From: Moraxellaceae bacterium
Lineage (GTDB): Bacteria; Pseudomonadota; Gammaproteobacteria; Pseudomonadales; Moraxellaceae
Reading direction: 5' to 3'
DNA: 64,000 nt
Assembly (NCBI GenBank): GCA_029237815.1
Contig: JAQZBP010000005.1
Coordinates: 62,001 to 126,000 of the forward strand
Positions 1-9,030 of the stretch are shown piece after piece. The notes beneath the pieces were generated by a model. It had not been told where the DNA came from, did no database searches, and was given only the letters and a program-made list of their open reading frames with translations. Positions within the stretch are counted from its first letter, which is position 1. Each line of letters starts with the position of its first letter. A program made the position numbers and the translations under genes.

Positions 1-2
1 TC

Positions 3-830
3 CGCGCCGTGCTGACGCCTCGCACGAAAGCCATCCTCTGCGTGCATCTTGCCGGCTGGCCCTGCGACATGGACAGCATCCTGGCGCTCGCGCGGGAGCG
101 CGGCCTGAAGGTGGTGGAGGACTGCGCACAGGCGCATGGCGCGCGCTATCGGGGCAAGCCCGTCGGCAGCCTCGGCGATATCGCCGCCTTTTCCTTCTGC
201 CAGGACAAGATCATGAGCACGGGCGGTGAGGGCGGTCTCGTCACCTGCAACGACGAGGCGATCTGGTCGCGCATGTGGTCCTTCAAGGATCACGGCAAGA
301 GCTTCGATGCCGTCTACAACCGGCCACATCCGCCGGGCTTCCGCTGGCTGCACGAATCCTTCGGTACCAACTGGCGCATCACCGAGATGCAGTCGGCCAT
401 CGGCCAGTGCCAGTTGCGCAAGCTCGATCACTGGGTGGCCCGCCGGCGCGACAACATGCACGCGCTGTTCGAGGCGATTGGCGATCTGCCGGCGCTGCGC
501 ATCCCGCAGGCCCCAAGCGATATCTACCATGCCGCTTACCGTGCCTATGCCTTCGTGCGGCCGGAGGCGCTGAAGGCCGACTGGAGCCGCGACCGCATCA
601 TGCAGGAGGTGGCCGCATCCGGCGTTCCCTGCATGAGTGGCAGCTGCTCCGAGGTCTATCTCGAGAAGGCCTTTGACGGCACCGGCCTGCGCCCGGAAAA
701 GCCGTTGCCGGTGGCGCACGAGCTCGGCCAGACCAGTCTCGCCTTCCTCGTGCATCACACGCTTTCCCCCGATGACCTTCGCCACGTCGGTAGCGTCGTG
801 CGCGAGGTGGTGGCCCGCGCGACCCGCTGA
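3..830 (+). CDS. DegT/DnrJ/EryC1/StrS-family PLP-dependent sugar aminotransferase (5' truncated by window edge)
   Basis: The frame is open to the window edge, so the N-terminal part (about 100 residues in this family) lies outside; the GTG at 9 is probably internal. Family members are PLP enzymes that transaminate nucleotide-linked keto-sugars for O-antigen or capsule sugars. The visible part has the EDCAQAHGA segment (Asp that contacts the PLP ring nitrogen) and, about 30 residues on, FCQDKIMSTGGEGG, whose lysine (codon 207-209) is the expected Schiff-base residue. The C-terminal part with SCSEVYLEKAF is typical of the family. It ends 9 bases before glnE. The keto-sugar substrate cannot be told. 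LPS genes follow within a few kb and gmd lies further on, so a GDP-sugar such as GDP-4-keto-6-deoxymannose is one possibility, but this is inference. Confidence 0.85.
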   Translation, partial: RAVLTPRTKAILCVHLAGWPCDMDSILALARERGLKVVEDCAQAHGARYRGKPVGSLGDIAAFSFCQDKIMSTGGEGGLVTCNDEAIWSRMWSFKDHGKSFDAVYNRPHPPGFRWLHESFGTNWRITEMQSAIGQCQLRKLDHWVARRRDNMHALFEAIGDLPALRIPQAPSDIYHAAYRAYAFVRPEALKADWSRDRIMQEVAASGVPCMSGSCSEVYLEKAFDGTGLRPEKPLPVAHELGQTSLAFLVHHTLSPDDLRHVGSVVREVVARATR

Positions 831-839
831 GGAACTGAC

Positions 840-3683
840 ATGCCCGATACCGGCCTGCTCGACCTGGAACTCCCCGAGGTGAAGGCCGCGCTGGCGCGGC
901 TGGAAACGCTGCCCGTGCCGGTATCGGCAGACGCCTCGCCAGGCCTCGCCCGTCTCTTCTTTCTCAGCGACTACGCCCTGGAGCAGTGCCGCAAGCATCC
1001 GGAGTGGCTGCAGCAGGTGACGGCGTGGAAAGGCCCTGCACCCGATTACGCCGCCGAGCTGCAGGCGCTGCAGGTCGCGGCCGAGACGGAAGAGGCGCTG
1101 ATGAAGGCGCTGCGACTGCGCCGCCAGCAGGCCATGCTGCGCTGGATCTATCGCGACGTGAACCAGCTCTGCGCTGTCATGGAGATCACGCGCGAGCTCT
1201 CCGATTTTGCCGACGCCGCCATCAGTGCCGCTCTCGCATGGGCGGAGTCCCGCCTCGTGGCGACGCACGGCACGCCCGTCGGCGAGGACAGCGGCAAGCC
1301 GCAAAAGCTCTGCGTCATCGGCATGGGCAAATTGGGCGCGCAGGAGCTGAACCTTTCCTCCGACATCGACCTCATCTTTGCGTATCCGGAGCACGGCGAG
1401 ACCGCGGGCCCGACGGTCATCGCCAACCAGGAATTCTTCGTCCGCCTCGGGCAACGCGTCATCCGCATCCTCGACACCGTCACCGAGGACGGCTTCGTGT
1501 TCCGCGTCGACATGCGCCTGCGTCCCTGGGGCGACGGCTCCGCGCTCGCCAGTTCCTTCGCCGGCATGGAAACCTACTACGAACAGCACGGCCGCGAGTG
1601 GGAGCGCTATGCGCTCATCAAGGCCCGCCTTTGCGCCGGCGACCCGGTCGAAGGGCGTTACCTCATGGACTCGCTGCGGCCCTTCGTGTTCCGCCGCTAC
1701 ATCGATTTCGGCGCCTTCGAATCGTTGCGCGAGATGAAGGCCATGATCGAGCGCGAGGTGCGGCGCAAGGGCATGGACAGCAACATCAAGCTCGGTCGTG
1801 GCGGCATCCGCGAGGTCGAGTTCATCGCGCAGGCTTTCCAGCTCATCCGGGGCGGCGTCGACAAGCGACTGCAATGCCGCGAGCTGCTCGGCGTGCTGGC
1901 GCTGCTGGGCGACACCGGCCTGCTGCCGGCGCAGGCGACTGAGGAGCTGCGCCAGGCCTATTTCTTCCTGCGCGTGGTCGAGCACCGCGTGCAGGCCATG
2001 CACGACCGGCAGACGCAGGAGCTGCCGTCTTCACCCGACGAGCAGCAGCGACTCGCGCTCAGCATGGGGTTTGCCGACTGGACCTCATTCCTGCAGGTGC
2101 TGGACGGCCACCGTCGGCAGGTAGAGGCGCAGTTCCGCGACGTGATCGTTTCGCGCGAAGAACGCGACGCCGCCGAGAGCGGTCCTGGCGCCGGCCTCTG
2201 GACTGCCGCCGAGGATGAGCTCGTCAGTCTGCTCGCCGGCGCCGGTTTCAAGTCGGTCGAAGACTCGCGCGCGAAGCTCCTCGCGCTGCGTGACAGTCGC
2301 GCCGTGCGTGCCATGCAGGCAGTGGGACGGGAGCGCCTCGACCGGCTCATGCCCCGCCTGCTCGACGAGTGCACGCGCCAGGCCGACCCCGATGTCGCCT
2401 TCGCGCGCTGCCTGCCGCTCGTGGAGTCGGTGCTGCGCCGCTCCGCCTACATCATGCTGCTCGTGGAGAATCATGCCGCGTTGAAGAGGCTAGTGGGCCT
2501 GTGCGCCGCCAGTCCGTGGATCGCCGAGGAGGTGGCGCGCTATCCCGTGCTGCTCGACGAGATGCTGAACGCGCAGACGCTGTTTTCCCCGCCGCGCAAG
2601 GAAGAGATCGCCGCCGAGCTCCGGCAGGTGCTGGTGCGTATCCCCGAGGACGACCTCGAGGCGCAGATGGAAGCCCTGCGCATCTTCAAGAAGGGGCAGG
2701 TGCTGCGCGTCGCCGCCTCTGACATCACCGGTACGCTGCCGCTGATGAAGGTCAGCGACTACCTGACCTGGCTCGCCGAAGCCGTGCTGGAGGAGGTGCT
2801 GAACCTTGCCTGGCGCCACCTGACGGCGCGCCACGGCCGTCCCATGGGCCTCGACGGCCAGCCCTGCGACCCAGGCTTCATCGTGGTCGGCTACGGCAAG
2901 CTCGGCGGCCTCGAGCTGGGCTACGGCTCCGACCTCGACCTCGTCTTCATCCATGGTGGCAGCGCCGACGGCGAGACTGATGGCGAGCGTCCGCTCGACA
3001 ACGCCAGCTTCTTCGCGCGCCTCGGCCAGAAAATCATCGCCTTCCTGACCACGGCCACGTCGGCCGGCCAGATCTATGACGTCGACATGCGCCTGCGGCC
3101 TTCCGGTAACGCCGGCCTGCTGGTGACCTCGCTGGCCGCCTTCCGCAAATACCAGCAGGAGCAGGCCTGGACCTGGGAGCACCAGGCCCTGGTGCGCGCC
3201 CGGATGGTGGCCGGCGACCCGGCGCTCGGCCTGGCCTTCGACGAGGTCCGCCGCGAGGCGCTGGCCAAGGCCCGCGAGCGGGCCGTGCTAGGCCGGGAAG
3301 TCGTCGAGATGCGGCACAAGATGCGCGCCCATCTGTCCTCGGAAGCGCCCGGCAAAAAGGGGCAGGGCTTCGACCTGAAGCAGGACCGAGGCGGTATCGT
3401 CGATATCGAATTTATGGTGCAATACGGCGTACTGGCGTGGGCGCACGAAACCCCTGAGCTGACCCGCTACCCCGATAACGTCCGCATCCTGGAAGGCCTT
3501 GCCAACCACGGTCTTCTCCCTGCCGATGCGGCCGCCGGGCTCAGGGATGCCTATCTGCAATACCGTGCCCGCGGCCACCGTCTCGCGCTCGCCAACTTGG
3601 ATGCCAAGGTACAGGACGACGAGTTCCGGCAGGAACGCGCGCTCGTCGTGCATTGGTGGAACGCCTTGCTGGGCGGGCAATAA
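840..3683 (+). CDS. glnE: bifunctional glutamine synthetase adenylyltransferase / adenylyl-removing enzyme
   Basis: GlnE attaches AMP to and removes it from a tyrosine of glutamine synthetase, under control of PII proteins, so nitrogen status sets GS activity in the cytoplasm. The protein is 947 aa, about the E. coli length (946). It holds two nucleotidyltransferase domains: the first with GMGKLGAQELNLSSDIDLIF (metal-binding D175 and D177, the deadenylylating half), the second with GYGKLGGLELGYGSDLDLVF (D698 and D700, the adenylylating half). A GAGGA-like ribosome site, GAGGA at 829-833, overlaps the stop of the aminotransferase gene and fits the ATG start. ilvE follows after 56 bases; glnE-ilvE adjacency is also found in Pseudomonas. 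Nothing unusual seen. Confidence 0.97.
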   Translation: MPDTGLLDLELPEVKAALARLETLPVPVSADASPGLARLFFLSDYALEQCRKHPEWLQQVTAWKGPAPDYAAELQALQVAAETEEALMKALRLRRQQAMLRWIYRDVNQLCAVMEITRELSDFADAAISAALAWAESRLVATHGTPVGEDSGKPQKLCVIGMGKLGAQELNLSSDIDLIFAYPEHGETAGPTVIANQEFFVRLGQRVIRILDTVTEDGFVFRVDMRLRPWGDGSALASSFAGMETYYEQHGREWERYALIKARLCAGDPVEGRYLMDSLRPFVFRRYIDFGAFESLREMKAMIEREVRRKGMDSNIKLGRGGIREVEFIAQAFQLIRGGVDKRLQCRELLGVLALLGDTGLLPAQATEELRQAYFFLRVVEHRVQAMHDRQTQELPSSPDEQQRLALSMGFADWTSFLQVLDGHRRQVEAQFRDVIVSREERDAAESGPGAGLWTAAEDELVSLLAGAGFKSVEDSRAKLLALRDSRAVRAMQAVGRERLDRLMPRLLDECTRQADPDVAFARCLPLVESVLRRSAYIMLLVENHAALKRLVGLCAASPWIAEEVARYPVLLDEMLNAQTLFSPPRKEEIAAELRQVLVRIPEDDLEAQMEALRIFKKGQVLRVAASDITGTLPLMKVSDYLTWLAEAVLEEVLNLAWRHLTARHGRPMGLDGQPCDPGFIVVGYGKLGGLELGYGSDLDLVFIHGGSADGETDGERPLDNASFFARLGQKIIAFLTTATSAGQIYDVDMRLRPSGNAGLLVTSLAAFRKYQQEQAWTWEHQALVRARMVAGDPALGLAFDEVRREALAKARERAVLGREVVEMRHKMRAHLSSEAPGKKGQGFDLKQDRGGIVDIEFMVQYGVLAWAHETPELTRYPDNVRILEGLANHGLLPADAAAGLRDAYLQYRARGHRLALANLDAKVQDDEFRQERALVVHWWNALLGGQ

Positions 3684-3739
3684 CTCATTTGATTGACGGA
3701 GCGGTCCGGGGTGGGCTGCACCGTGTGGAGAAATGAAAA

Positions 3740-4663
3740 ATGTCGATGTCTGATCGCGACGGCGTGATCTGGTTTGACGGCGAAATGGTGCCCTGGCGCG
3801 ATGCCAAGACCCACGTGCTGACCCATACCCTGCACTACGGCATGGGCGTGTTCGAAGGCGTCCGCGCCTACGAGGCCGAAGGCGGCACCGCCATCTTCCG
3901 CCTGCAGGAACACACCAACCGCCTCTTCGATTCCGCGCACATCATGAACATGAAGATGCCGTTCTCGAAGGACGAGATCAACGAGGCGCAGCGCGCCGCG
4001 GTGCGCGAGAACCAGCTGCCCTCCGCCTACCTGCGCCCCATGGTGTTCTACGGGAGCGAAGCCATGGGCCTGCGCGCCACCGGCCTCAAGGTCCACGTGA
4101 TCGTTGCTGCCTGGAGCTGGGGTGCCTATATGGGCAAGGAAGCACTGGAGCTGGGCATCAAGGTGCGCACCTCCAGCTTCACGCGCCACCATGTGAACAT
4201 CTCCATGACCCGCGCCAAGGCCAACGGTAACTACATCAACTCGATGCTGGCGCTGCAGGAAGCCCTGTCCGCCGGTGCCGACGAGGCGCTGCTGCTGGAT
4301 CCGGAAGGCTATGTGGCCGAAGGCTCGGGCGAGAACATCTTCCTGGTGAAGGATGGCGTGCTGTACACGCCGGAAGTGACGTCCTGCTTGAACGGCATCA
4401 CCCGCAATGCCGCCATCACCCTCGCGAATGACCTCGGTATCAAGGTCGTGGAAAAGCGCATCACCCGCGACGAGGTCTATATCGCGGACGAAGCGTTCTT
4501 CACCGGCACCGCTGCCGAAGTCACGCCCATCCGCGAAGTCGATGGTCGCGCCATCGGCGCTGGCCGCCGCGGCCCGGTGACCGAGCGCATCCAGAGCCTG
4601 TACTTCGACACCGTGATGGGCCGCAATCCCAAGCACCGCGACTGGCTCACGCCGGTCAAGTAA
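3740..4663 (+). CDS. ilvE: branched-chain amino acid aminotransferase
   Basis: IlvE is a fold-type IV PLP enzyme that makes valine, leucine and isoleucine from their 2-oxo acids with glutamate as amino donor. The 307-aa length is normal. LHYGMGVFEGVRAY lies near the N-terminus, the Schiff-base lysine is K160 in MTRAKANGNY, and the class signature with EGSGENIFLVKDG and the GITRN and GTAAEVTPI segments follows. GGAG at 3727-3730 precedes the chosen ATG by about 9 bases; an in-frame ATG two codons on is an alternative. It sits between glnE and the LPS gene group with a 25-base gap to the next gene, so cotranscription with the next gene is possible. Confidence 0.96.
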   Translation: MSMSDRDGVIWFDGEMVPWRDAKTHVLTHTLHYGMGVFEGVRAYEAEGGTAIFRLQEHTNRLFDSAHIMNMKMPFSKDEINEAQRAAVRENQLPSAYLRPMVFYGSEAMGLRATGLKVHVIVAAWSWGAYMGKEALELGIKVRTSSFTRHHVNISMTRAKANGNYINSMLALQEALSAGADEALLLDPEGYVAEGSGENIFLVKDGVLYTPEVTSCLNGITRNAAITLANDLGIKVVEKRITRDEVYIADEAFFTGTAAEVTPIREVDGRAIGAGRRGPVTERIQSLYFDTVMGRNPKHRDWLTPVK

Positions 4664-4688
4664 TCCGTTTCTCTCCGGGAAAGTCGTC

Positions 4689-5606
4689 GTGTCCCAGCCC
4701 CTAGTCATCTGGCGCCTGACCGACGGCAAGCCCGGCCACATGCAGCAAACGCTGGGGCTCGTCCGGGCCCTGGCGGACCGCACCCGCTGCGAGACCATCG
4801 ACATCGATGTCAGCAGCCGCTCCGTGGGCCTGCTCGATCTCGTGCTCGGCCGCTTCAGGCCGGGCTTCGCGAAGAAACGTCCCGACCTTCTCATCGGTGC
4901 CGGCCACGGCACGCACCTTGCCCTGCTCGCGGCGCGCCGTACCGCAGGCGGGCGCATCGTCGCGCTCATGAAGCCGTCGCTGCCGTTGCCGCTCTTCGAC
5001 TTCGTGGTCGTGCCCGAGCACGACGGCGTCGCGCCGGTCGCCAATGTCATTTCCACGCTCGGCGTGCTGAACCCCATGCGGGCCGGTCACAAGAAGCCGG
5101 ATAGCCTGCTCTTCCTCATCGGCGGGCCGAGCAAGCATGTCGAGTGGAGCGATGCGGTGATCCTGGAGCAGGTGCAGGCCATTGTGGCGGCGCTGAAGCC
5201 GGGCACGGCCTGGCGCATCACCGATTCGCGCCGCACGCCGGGCTCACTCGCGCCCGAGCTGCATCGGCGCTACGGCGAGCGCTTCCAGCCCTTCGACGAA
5301 TGCCCGCCGGGCTGGCTGGCCGAGCGTCTCGCCGGCACGGAGACCGTGTGGGTGAGCGAGGACAGCGTGTCCATGGTCTACGAGGCGCTGACGGCCGGCT
5401 GCCGGGTCGGGCTGCTCGAGGTGCCGAAGGCGGCGAAACCCAGCCGGGTCATTCGGGGTGTCGCGCAGCTGGTCGCGGAAAAGCGCGTCACGGCCTTTGC
5501 CGAGTGGCGCGACACGCAGGAAATGCGGCCGGCCTTGCACTTCAATGAAGCGGAGCGTGTCGCCGGTATTCTCCTGGAGCGACTTTCACAGCAGGGCGGA
5601 GCCTGA
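4689..5606 (+). CDS. mitochondrial fission ELM1 family protein (COG3660/DUF1022 type)
   Basis: The 305-aa protein begins with a GTG codon. VIWRLTDGKPGHMQQTLGL at the N-terminus, LIGAGHGTHLALLAARR near residue 60-75 and the late EDSVSMVYEAL segment are those I associate with the family named after plant ELM1. Bacterial members are cytoplasmic or peripheral proteins commonly found beside LPS genes; their reaction is not settled, and the layout of two alpha/beta halves resembles GT-B glycosyltransferases (inference). The stop codon lies one base before the start of the GT2 gene, so the two are almost certainly cotranslated and may serve the same glycan pathway. No signal peptide or membrane segment is visible. 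Confidence 0.8.
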   Translation: MSQPLVIWRLTDGKPGHMQQTLGLVRALADRTRCETIDIDVSSRSVGLLDLVLGRFRPGFAKKRPDLLIGAGHGTHLALLAARRTAGGRIVALMKPSLPLPLFDFVVVPEHDGVAPVANVISTLGVLNPMRAGHKKPDSLLFLIGGPSKHVEWSDAVILEQVQAIVAALKPGTAWRITDSRRTPGSLAPELHRRYGERFQPFDECPPGWLAERLAGTETVWVSEDSVSMVYEALTAGCRVGLLEVPKAAKPSRVIRGVAQLVAEKRVTAFAEWRDTQEMRPALHFNEAERVAGILLERLSQQGGA

Positions 5607-5607
5607 C

Positions 5608-6558
5608 ATGGCCGTTTCCATCTCGGTAGTGCTGACCGTGTTCAACAAGGCGACCTTCCTGCCCGATACGCTCGCCAGCCTCTATCGCCAGGAGGGCGCC
5701 GGCAGCGATTTCACGCTGGACTTCATCCTGGTGGACGACGCGTCGACAGATGCTTCGCTGGCGGTGTCGGAGGCGTTCTTCCACGAGAACCCCGCGCCCT
5801 ACCGGCTCATTCGCAATGAACGCAACCAGGGGCCTGCGTGTCGCCTGAACCAGGGCATCGAAGCCGCTCAGGGCGAGCTGGTGTTCGTGTTCGACGCCGA
5901 CGACATCGCGCCCGCCAATGTCCTCAAGACCATGCTCGGCCTGCTGCAGCGCGACAACCTCGACTACATCTACGGCCGCTCCGCCCACACCGCGGAGCCG
6001 GCCGCCGCCGCGTTTGAGAAGCGCCTGCCATCGCCGCCGGACTATGTGAGCAGCTCCGCACCACTGACCTTCACGCTGCGCGAAGGCATCGTGCTGCCGA
6101 TCGTGCTGGTCAAGCGCGAGATCGCGGTAAAGGCGGGCGGCTGTGATGGCGAGGTCTTCATCCAGGACGAGTCGCTGGCGCTGCGGCTGGCGCTGGTGGC
6201 GCAGCGCGCCGGGCTCATTCGCCAGCCCTGCCGCTATGTGCTGATGGCGCCCGACGAAACCCGCAGCCGCCCGAGCGCGCAGCACCTGTCGCGCAACCGC
6301 GCGCAGCAGCACCATGACCAGTACCTGACCTACACGCACCTGCTGGCGAATCCGGCGCTGCCCGCGGGGGCGCAGGCGGACATCGCGCGCAAGGCGATCT
6401 CGCCGTGGTGGAAGTCGGCGCGCGAACGCGGGTTTCATCCGCTCGTGCTGCTGGCCTACCTGGGCAGCCGCTTCATGCCGCGACTGATGCTGCGCATGGT
6501 GCGGCCGTCGCTCGACCGCTATTTTGCCAGCCTCGAAGGCGTCCGCCGCCTGGGCTGA
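5608..6558 (+). CDS. glycosyltransferase family 2
   Basis: A 316-aa GT-A glycosyltransferase. The N-terminus SISVVLTVFNKATFLPDTL is the usual nucleotide-binding strand and helix; DDAS at 43-46 binds the nucleotide and FDADD at 95-99 supplies the metal-binding DXD. The C-terminal third is basic with hydrophobic patches, suggesting loose membrane contact. The ATG just after the ELM1 stop was preferred over an upstream in-frame start because homology to the family begins there. It probably adds one sugar to LPS core or O-antigen, as its neighbours are an O-antigen ligase and other transferases. Donor and acceptor cannot be read from sequence. Confidence 0.88.
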   Translation: MAVSISVVLTVFNKATFLPDTLASLYRQEGAGSDFTLDFILVDDASTDASLAVSEAFFHENPAPYRLIRNERNQGPACRLNQGIEAAQGELVFVFDADDIAPANVLKTMLGLLQRDNLDYIYGRSAHTAEPAAAAFEKRLPSPPDYVSSSAPLTFTLREGIVLPIVLVKREIAVKAGGCDGEVFIQDESLALRLALVAQRAGLIRQPCRYVLMAPDETRSRPSAQHLSRNRAQQHHDQYLTYTHLLANPALPAGAQADIARKAISPWWKSARERGFHPLVLLAYLGSRFMPRLMLRMVRPSLDRYFASLEGVRRLG

Positions 6559-6589
6559 AACTTCCCTCCAACCTGATCCGGAATTCGCA

Positions 6590-7855
6590 ATGGGGCTGCA
6601 AGGCATCGCATGGCAAACGTGGCTCCGGGGCGTGGTGCTCGCCGGCCCGGTGATCTTTTTTCCGTTTGCCCGCGCCTATTACATCTTCTACGTGCTGATC
6701 CTCGGCATCGGCCTGGCGCGCGTCGGCCTGCGTAATCTCTGGCGTGAGGAGGCCGGCCTGCGCCTGGCGATGCTGCTCTTCATCGTGCCGATCCTGCTGA
6801 CTTGTCTCGTGCTGACGGTGGCGACCGGTCAGGTCGAGAAGGTCTGGCTGGAAAAGGCCGCCGTATTCATCCTGGCTGGATTGATGGGCCTTGCGGCGGC
6901 GGGAATGACGCGCGACAGGGACGCTGGGCGAGTGGCGCAAGTGCTGATCGTGGCTGCCGTCCTCAGCTGGCTCGCCGACGGCAGCCTGCAGCTCTTCACC
7001 GGCAGCAGCATCGGCGGTCGCGGCCTGGATTCGCCGGATGGCCAGCGTCTGACGGCCTACTTCACCCATCCCATGAAGTTCGGCTTTTTCGTCGGCATGA
7101 TGGCCTTGCTGCCCGCGTTTTTCCTGGCACCGAAGCGCCGCGGCCTGCTCATGGGCACGGCCGTGCTGGCCGTCGCCGGCCTGCTCACCATGGCGGGAGG
7201 AAGCCGTTTCGGCCTGCTCACCTTCCTGTTGGGGGCGAGCCTGTTTACGGTGCTGCAATCGCTGGCGCTGCCGCCCTTGCAGCGGCGACTGATCTGGGTC
7301 GCGGGGCCACTGCTCGTGCTCCTGGCCGTTGCCGTCGCCTACAAGACCAGCGCGATTTTCGAGGCGCGCGTCGAGCAGACCGCGCAGGTGCTGTCCGGCC
7401 TCACGTACGACTCGGTTAACAAGGCCACGTCCTACCGGCTCGACATCTGGTATCCGACTGTTGAATTGGCGAAGGACCACCTGCTGTTCGGTGTCGGCCC
7501 CGGTCAGTTCACCGAGGCGGTGAAGCCCTATCTCGCCCCGGACAATATCTACGCCCGCATGGGTATCGACATCATGCATACCCACCAGGTCCTGCTGGAA
7601 ACCTGGGTCACGACCGGCCTCGTCGGGCTGCTGGCCTTTCTGGCGTTTTACGCGTGGCTGGCACGGGAGATGGTGCGGCATGCGAACGCTCGCGCGACCA
7701 TGGGCTGGGCGGCGCTGCTGGTGTTCGCGCTGATGTGGTTTCCGCTCGGCACGCAGAACAACTTCTATGCGTCGGAGATGACGCTGTTCAGCTTTTACCT
7801 CCTCGGTATCGGCTTCGGCTGGCTGACGCCGCCGCGTGCGGCGCTGCCGGACTGA
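6590..7855 (+). CDS. O-antigen ligase / Wzy-type polymerase family membrane protein
   Basis: A 421-aa polytopic inner-membrane protein with about ten to twelve hydrophobic helices. The central GGSRFGLLTF segment, a periplasmic loop with GPGQF, and HTHQVLLETWVTTGLVGLL near the C-terminus match the O-antigen ligase/polymerase (Wzy_C) pattern, where arginine and histidine residues in the large loop are functionally important. Ligases of this family (WaaL) join undecaprenyl-linked O-chain to lipid A-core. An in-frame extension to 6524 exists, but the ATG at 6590 places the first membrane helix next to the start. It ends 27 bases from the convergent fucosyltransferase-like gene, the only convergent junction of the window without an obvious terminator. 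Ligase versus polymerase cannot be decided. Confidence 0.85.
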   Translation: MGLQGIAWQTWLRGVVLAGPVIFFPFARAYYIFYVLILGIGLARVGLRNLWREEAGLRLAMLLFIVPILLTCLVLTVATGQVEKVWLEKAAVFILAGLMGLAAAGMTRDRDAGRVAQVLIVAAVLSWLADGSLQLFTGSSIGGRGLDSPDGQRLTAYFTHPMKFGFFVGMMALLPAFFLAPKRRGLLMGTAVLAVAGLLTMAGGSRFGLLTFLLGASLFTVLQSLALPPLQRRLIWVAGPLLVLLAVAVAYKTSAIFEARVEQTAQVLSGLTYDSVNKATSYRLDIWYPTVELAKDHLLFGVGPGQFTEAVKPYLAPDNIYARMGIDIMHTHQVLLETWVTTGLVGLLAFLAFYAWLAREMVRHANARATMGWAALLVFALMWFPLGTQNNFYASEMTLFSFYLLGIGFGWLTPPRAALPD

Positions 7856-7882
7856 GCGACGTCCGGTCTGGCGGGCAGGGCG

Positions 7883-8923
7883 TCAGCCCGGTTGCGAAGG
7901 TGATGCGGCACGGCTGCGCAGGCGCTGCAGCAGTCTTTCCAGCAGTTGCTCGATGGCCGTCCAGGGGCGGGCAACGCGCAGGGCACGCCGTGAATAGATC
8001 CTGCGTGTCTGTCTCGGCAAGGCGGTGTCATGACGCGCGGCAATCTCGCGCGCCAGCACGGCGATCAACGAATACTCTTCCATCACGCGACGACGCGCCT
8101 CCAGGATGGCCGGCAGGCGCTTCTCGTATTCGCCGTTCGCCATGGCCGTGCGGATGATCCCGATCGCGCCCTCCGGGTCATGGATGTCGAGCGCAATGAA
8201 ACTCTCGGGCGGAAAGTAATCCGCCGCGTTCGGGCAGCCGGCATAGAAAGGCAGGCAGGCGCCCAGCAGGGGATCGGACAGCTTCTCGGTCCAGTGGTGC
8301 AGGCTGTGGTGGTTCTCCACCGCCAGGTGGTAACGGTAGCTGTCCAGCGCCTGCGCCTTGTCGGGCATGGGGATGTAGCCGCGCCCGTACACGTCCATTT
8401 CCGGAATCGCTTCCTTGATGCGCTGGATGAACTGGTAGCGCTTGAAGTGCATGGTGTGCTTTTGCTGCTTGCCGGAGCCGACCGTGGAGAGCATGCCGGT
8501 CTTGGCGAGCGGTGGATGGGCGCGCATCTCGTCGAGGGTGCGCATGTGGTCGCCGCCCGTGCCGTAGAACCAGTGCAGGGCCGGCTGGCTGTAGATGCGA
8601 CCGGGGTGCTTCAGCGCCCAGGGTTCCTGGCTGGTGAGCACGTAGCCGAACTGCGCGCAGAACGCGCGGCCATAAGCCTTGATGGAAGAAGGTTCGGTAG
8701 TGACCAGCAGCGAGTGCGCCGGCGCGCAGGCCAGGGTTTCCACGCGCATGGAACGGCGTTCCTCGCCGTCGGGGGGCAGGTCGTCGTAGACCGCCAGCCA
8801 GTCATACTCGCGCGCCTCGGCGTCGAAGACGAAGCGGCAGCCGCCCCACTCGGGCACGCCGCCGGGAAAATAGCGCAGCCATTCGGCTGCCGGCCTGCGG
8901 CTCATCAGCTTGACGGTGATCAT
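7883..8923 (-). CDS. glycosyltransferase family 10 (alpha-1,3-fucosyltransferase-like)
   Basis: A 346-aa cytoplasmic GT-B enzyme. The C-terminal half holds the GT10 signature: YRYHLAVEN (about 197-204), HHWTEKLSDPLL (about 209-220), then LPFYAGCPN and YFPPESFI, close to the donor-binding motif of human and Helicobacter fucosyltransferases, with TEK as the conserved core. GT10 enzymes transfer L-fucose from GDP-fucose. A complete GDP-fucose route (manC, gmd, fcl) lies 2-6 kb away, which supports fucose as the donor sugar; the acceptor is unknown. It is transcribed alone, divergently from the GT9 gene. CAGGAAGAG upstream of the ATG is a good ribosome site. Some GT10-fold enzymes use other sugars. 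Confidence 0.82.
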   Translation of the reverse strand: MITVKLMSRRPAAEWLRYFPGGVPEWGGCRFVFDAEAREYDWLAVYDDLPPDGEERRSMRVETLACAPAHSLLVTTEPSSIKAYGRAFCAQFGYVLTSQEPWALKHPGRIYSQPALHWFYGTGGDHMRTLDEMRAHPPLAKTGMLSTVGSGKQQKHTMHFKRYQFIQRIKEAIPEMDVYGRGYIPMPDKAQALDSYRYHLAVENHHSLHHWTEKLSDPLLGACLPFYAGCPNAADYFPPESFIALDIHDPEGAIGIIRTAMANGEYEKRLPAILEARRRVMEEYSLIAVLAREIAARHDTALPRQTRRIYSRRALRVARPWTAIEQLLERLLQRLRSRAASPSQPG

Positions 8924-8949
8924 GGCTCTTCCTGTTTGCAGAGGATCGC

Positions 8950-8955
8950 ATTATG
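8950..8955 (-). promoter_or_regulatory. candidate -10 box for the GT10 gene
   Basis: On the minus strand the hexamer reads CATAAT (5 of 6 to consensus), about 27 bases upstream of the GT10 start codon. No good -35 hexamer is seen at the right spacing, so this is a weak call. Confidence 0.3.
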
Positions 8956-8967
8956 CCATCGGCCGCC

Positions 8968-8996
8968 TTGATTGGCGGTGTCCTTGCCGCTAGTTT
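8968..8996 (+). promoter_or_regulatory. candidate sigma-70 promoter for the GT9 gene
   Basis: TTGATT, 17-base spacer, TAGTTT. It would start transcription near 9003, which supports the internal ATG at 9031 as the real start of the GT9 protein rather than the longer in-frame version from 8953. Confidence 0.3.
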
Positions 8997-9030
8997 GGCA
9001 GCCTCGATTCCACCGGCAGGGAACCCGGCG

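Noticed and set aside
3551..5077. 508-codon minus-strand frame across glnE end, ilvE and ELM1 gene
   Set aside because: Spans three well-supported genes on the other strand and shows only low-complexity H/G/A/R-rich sequence.
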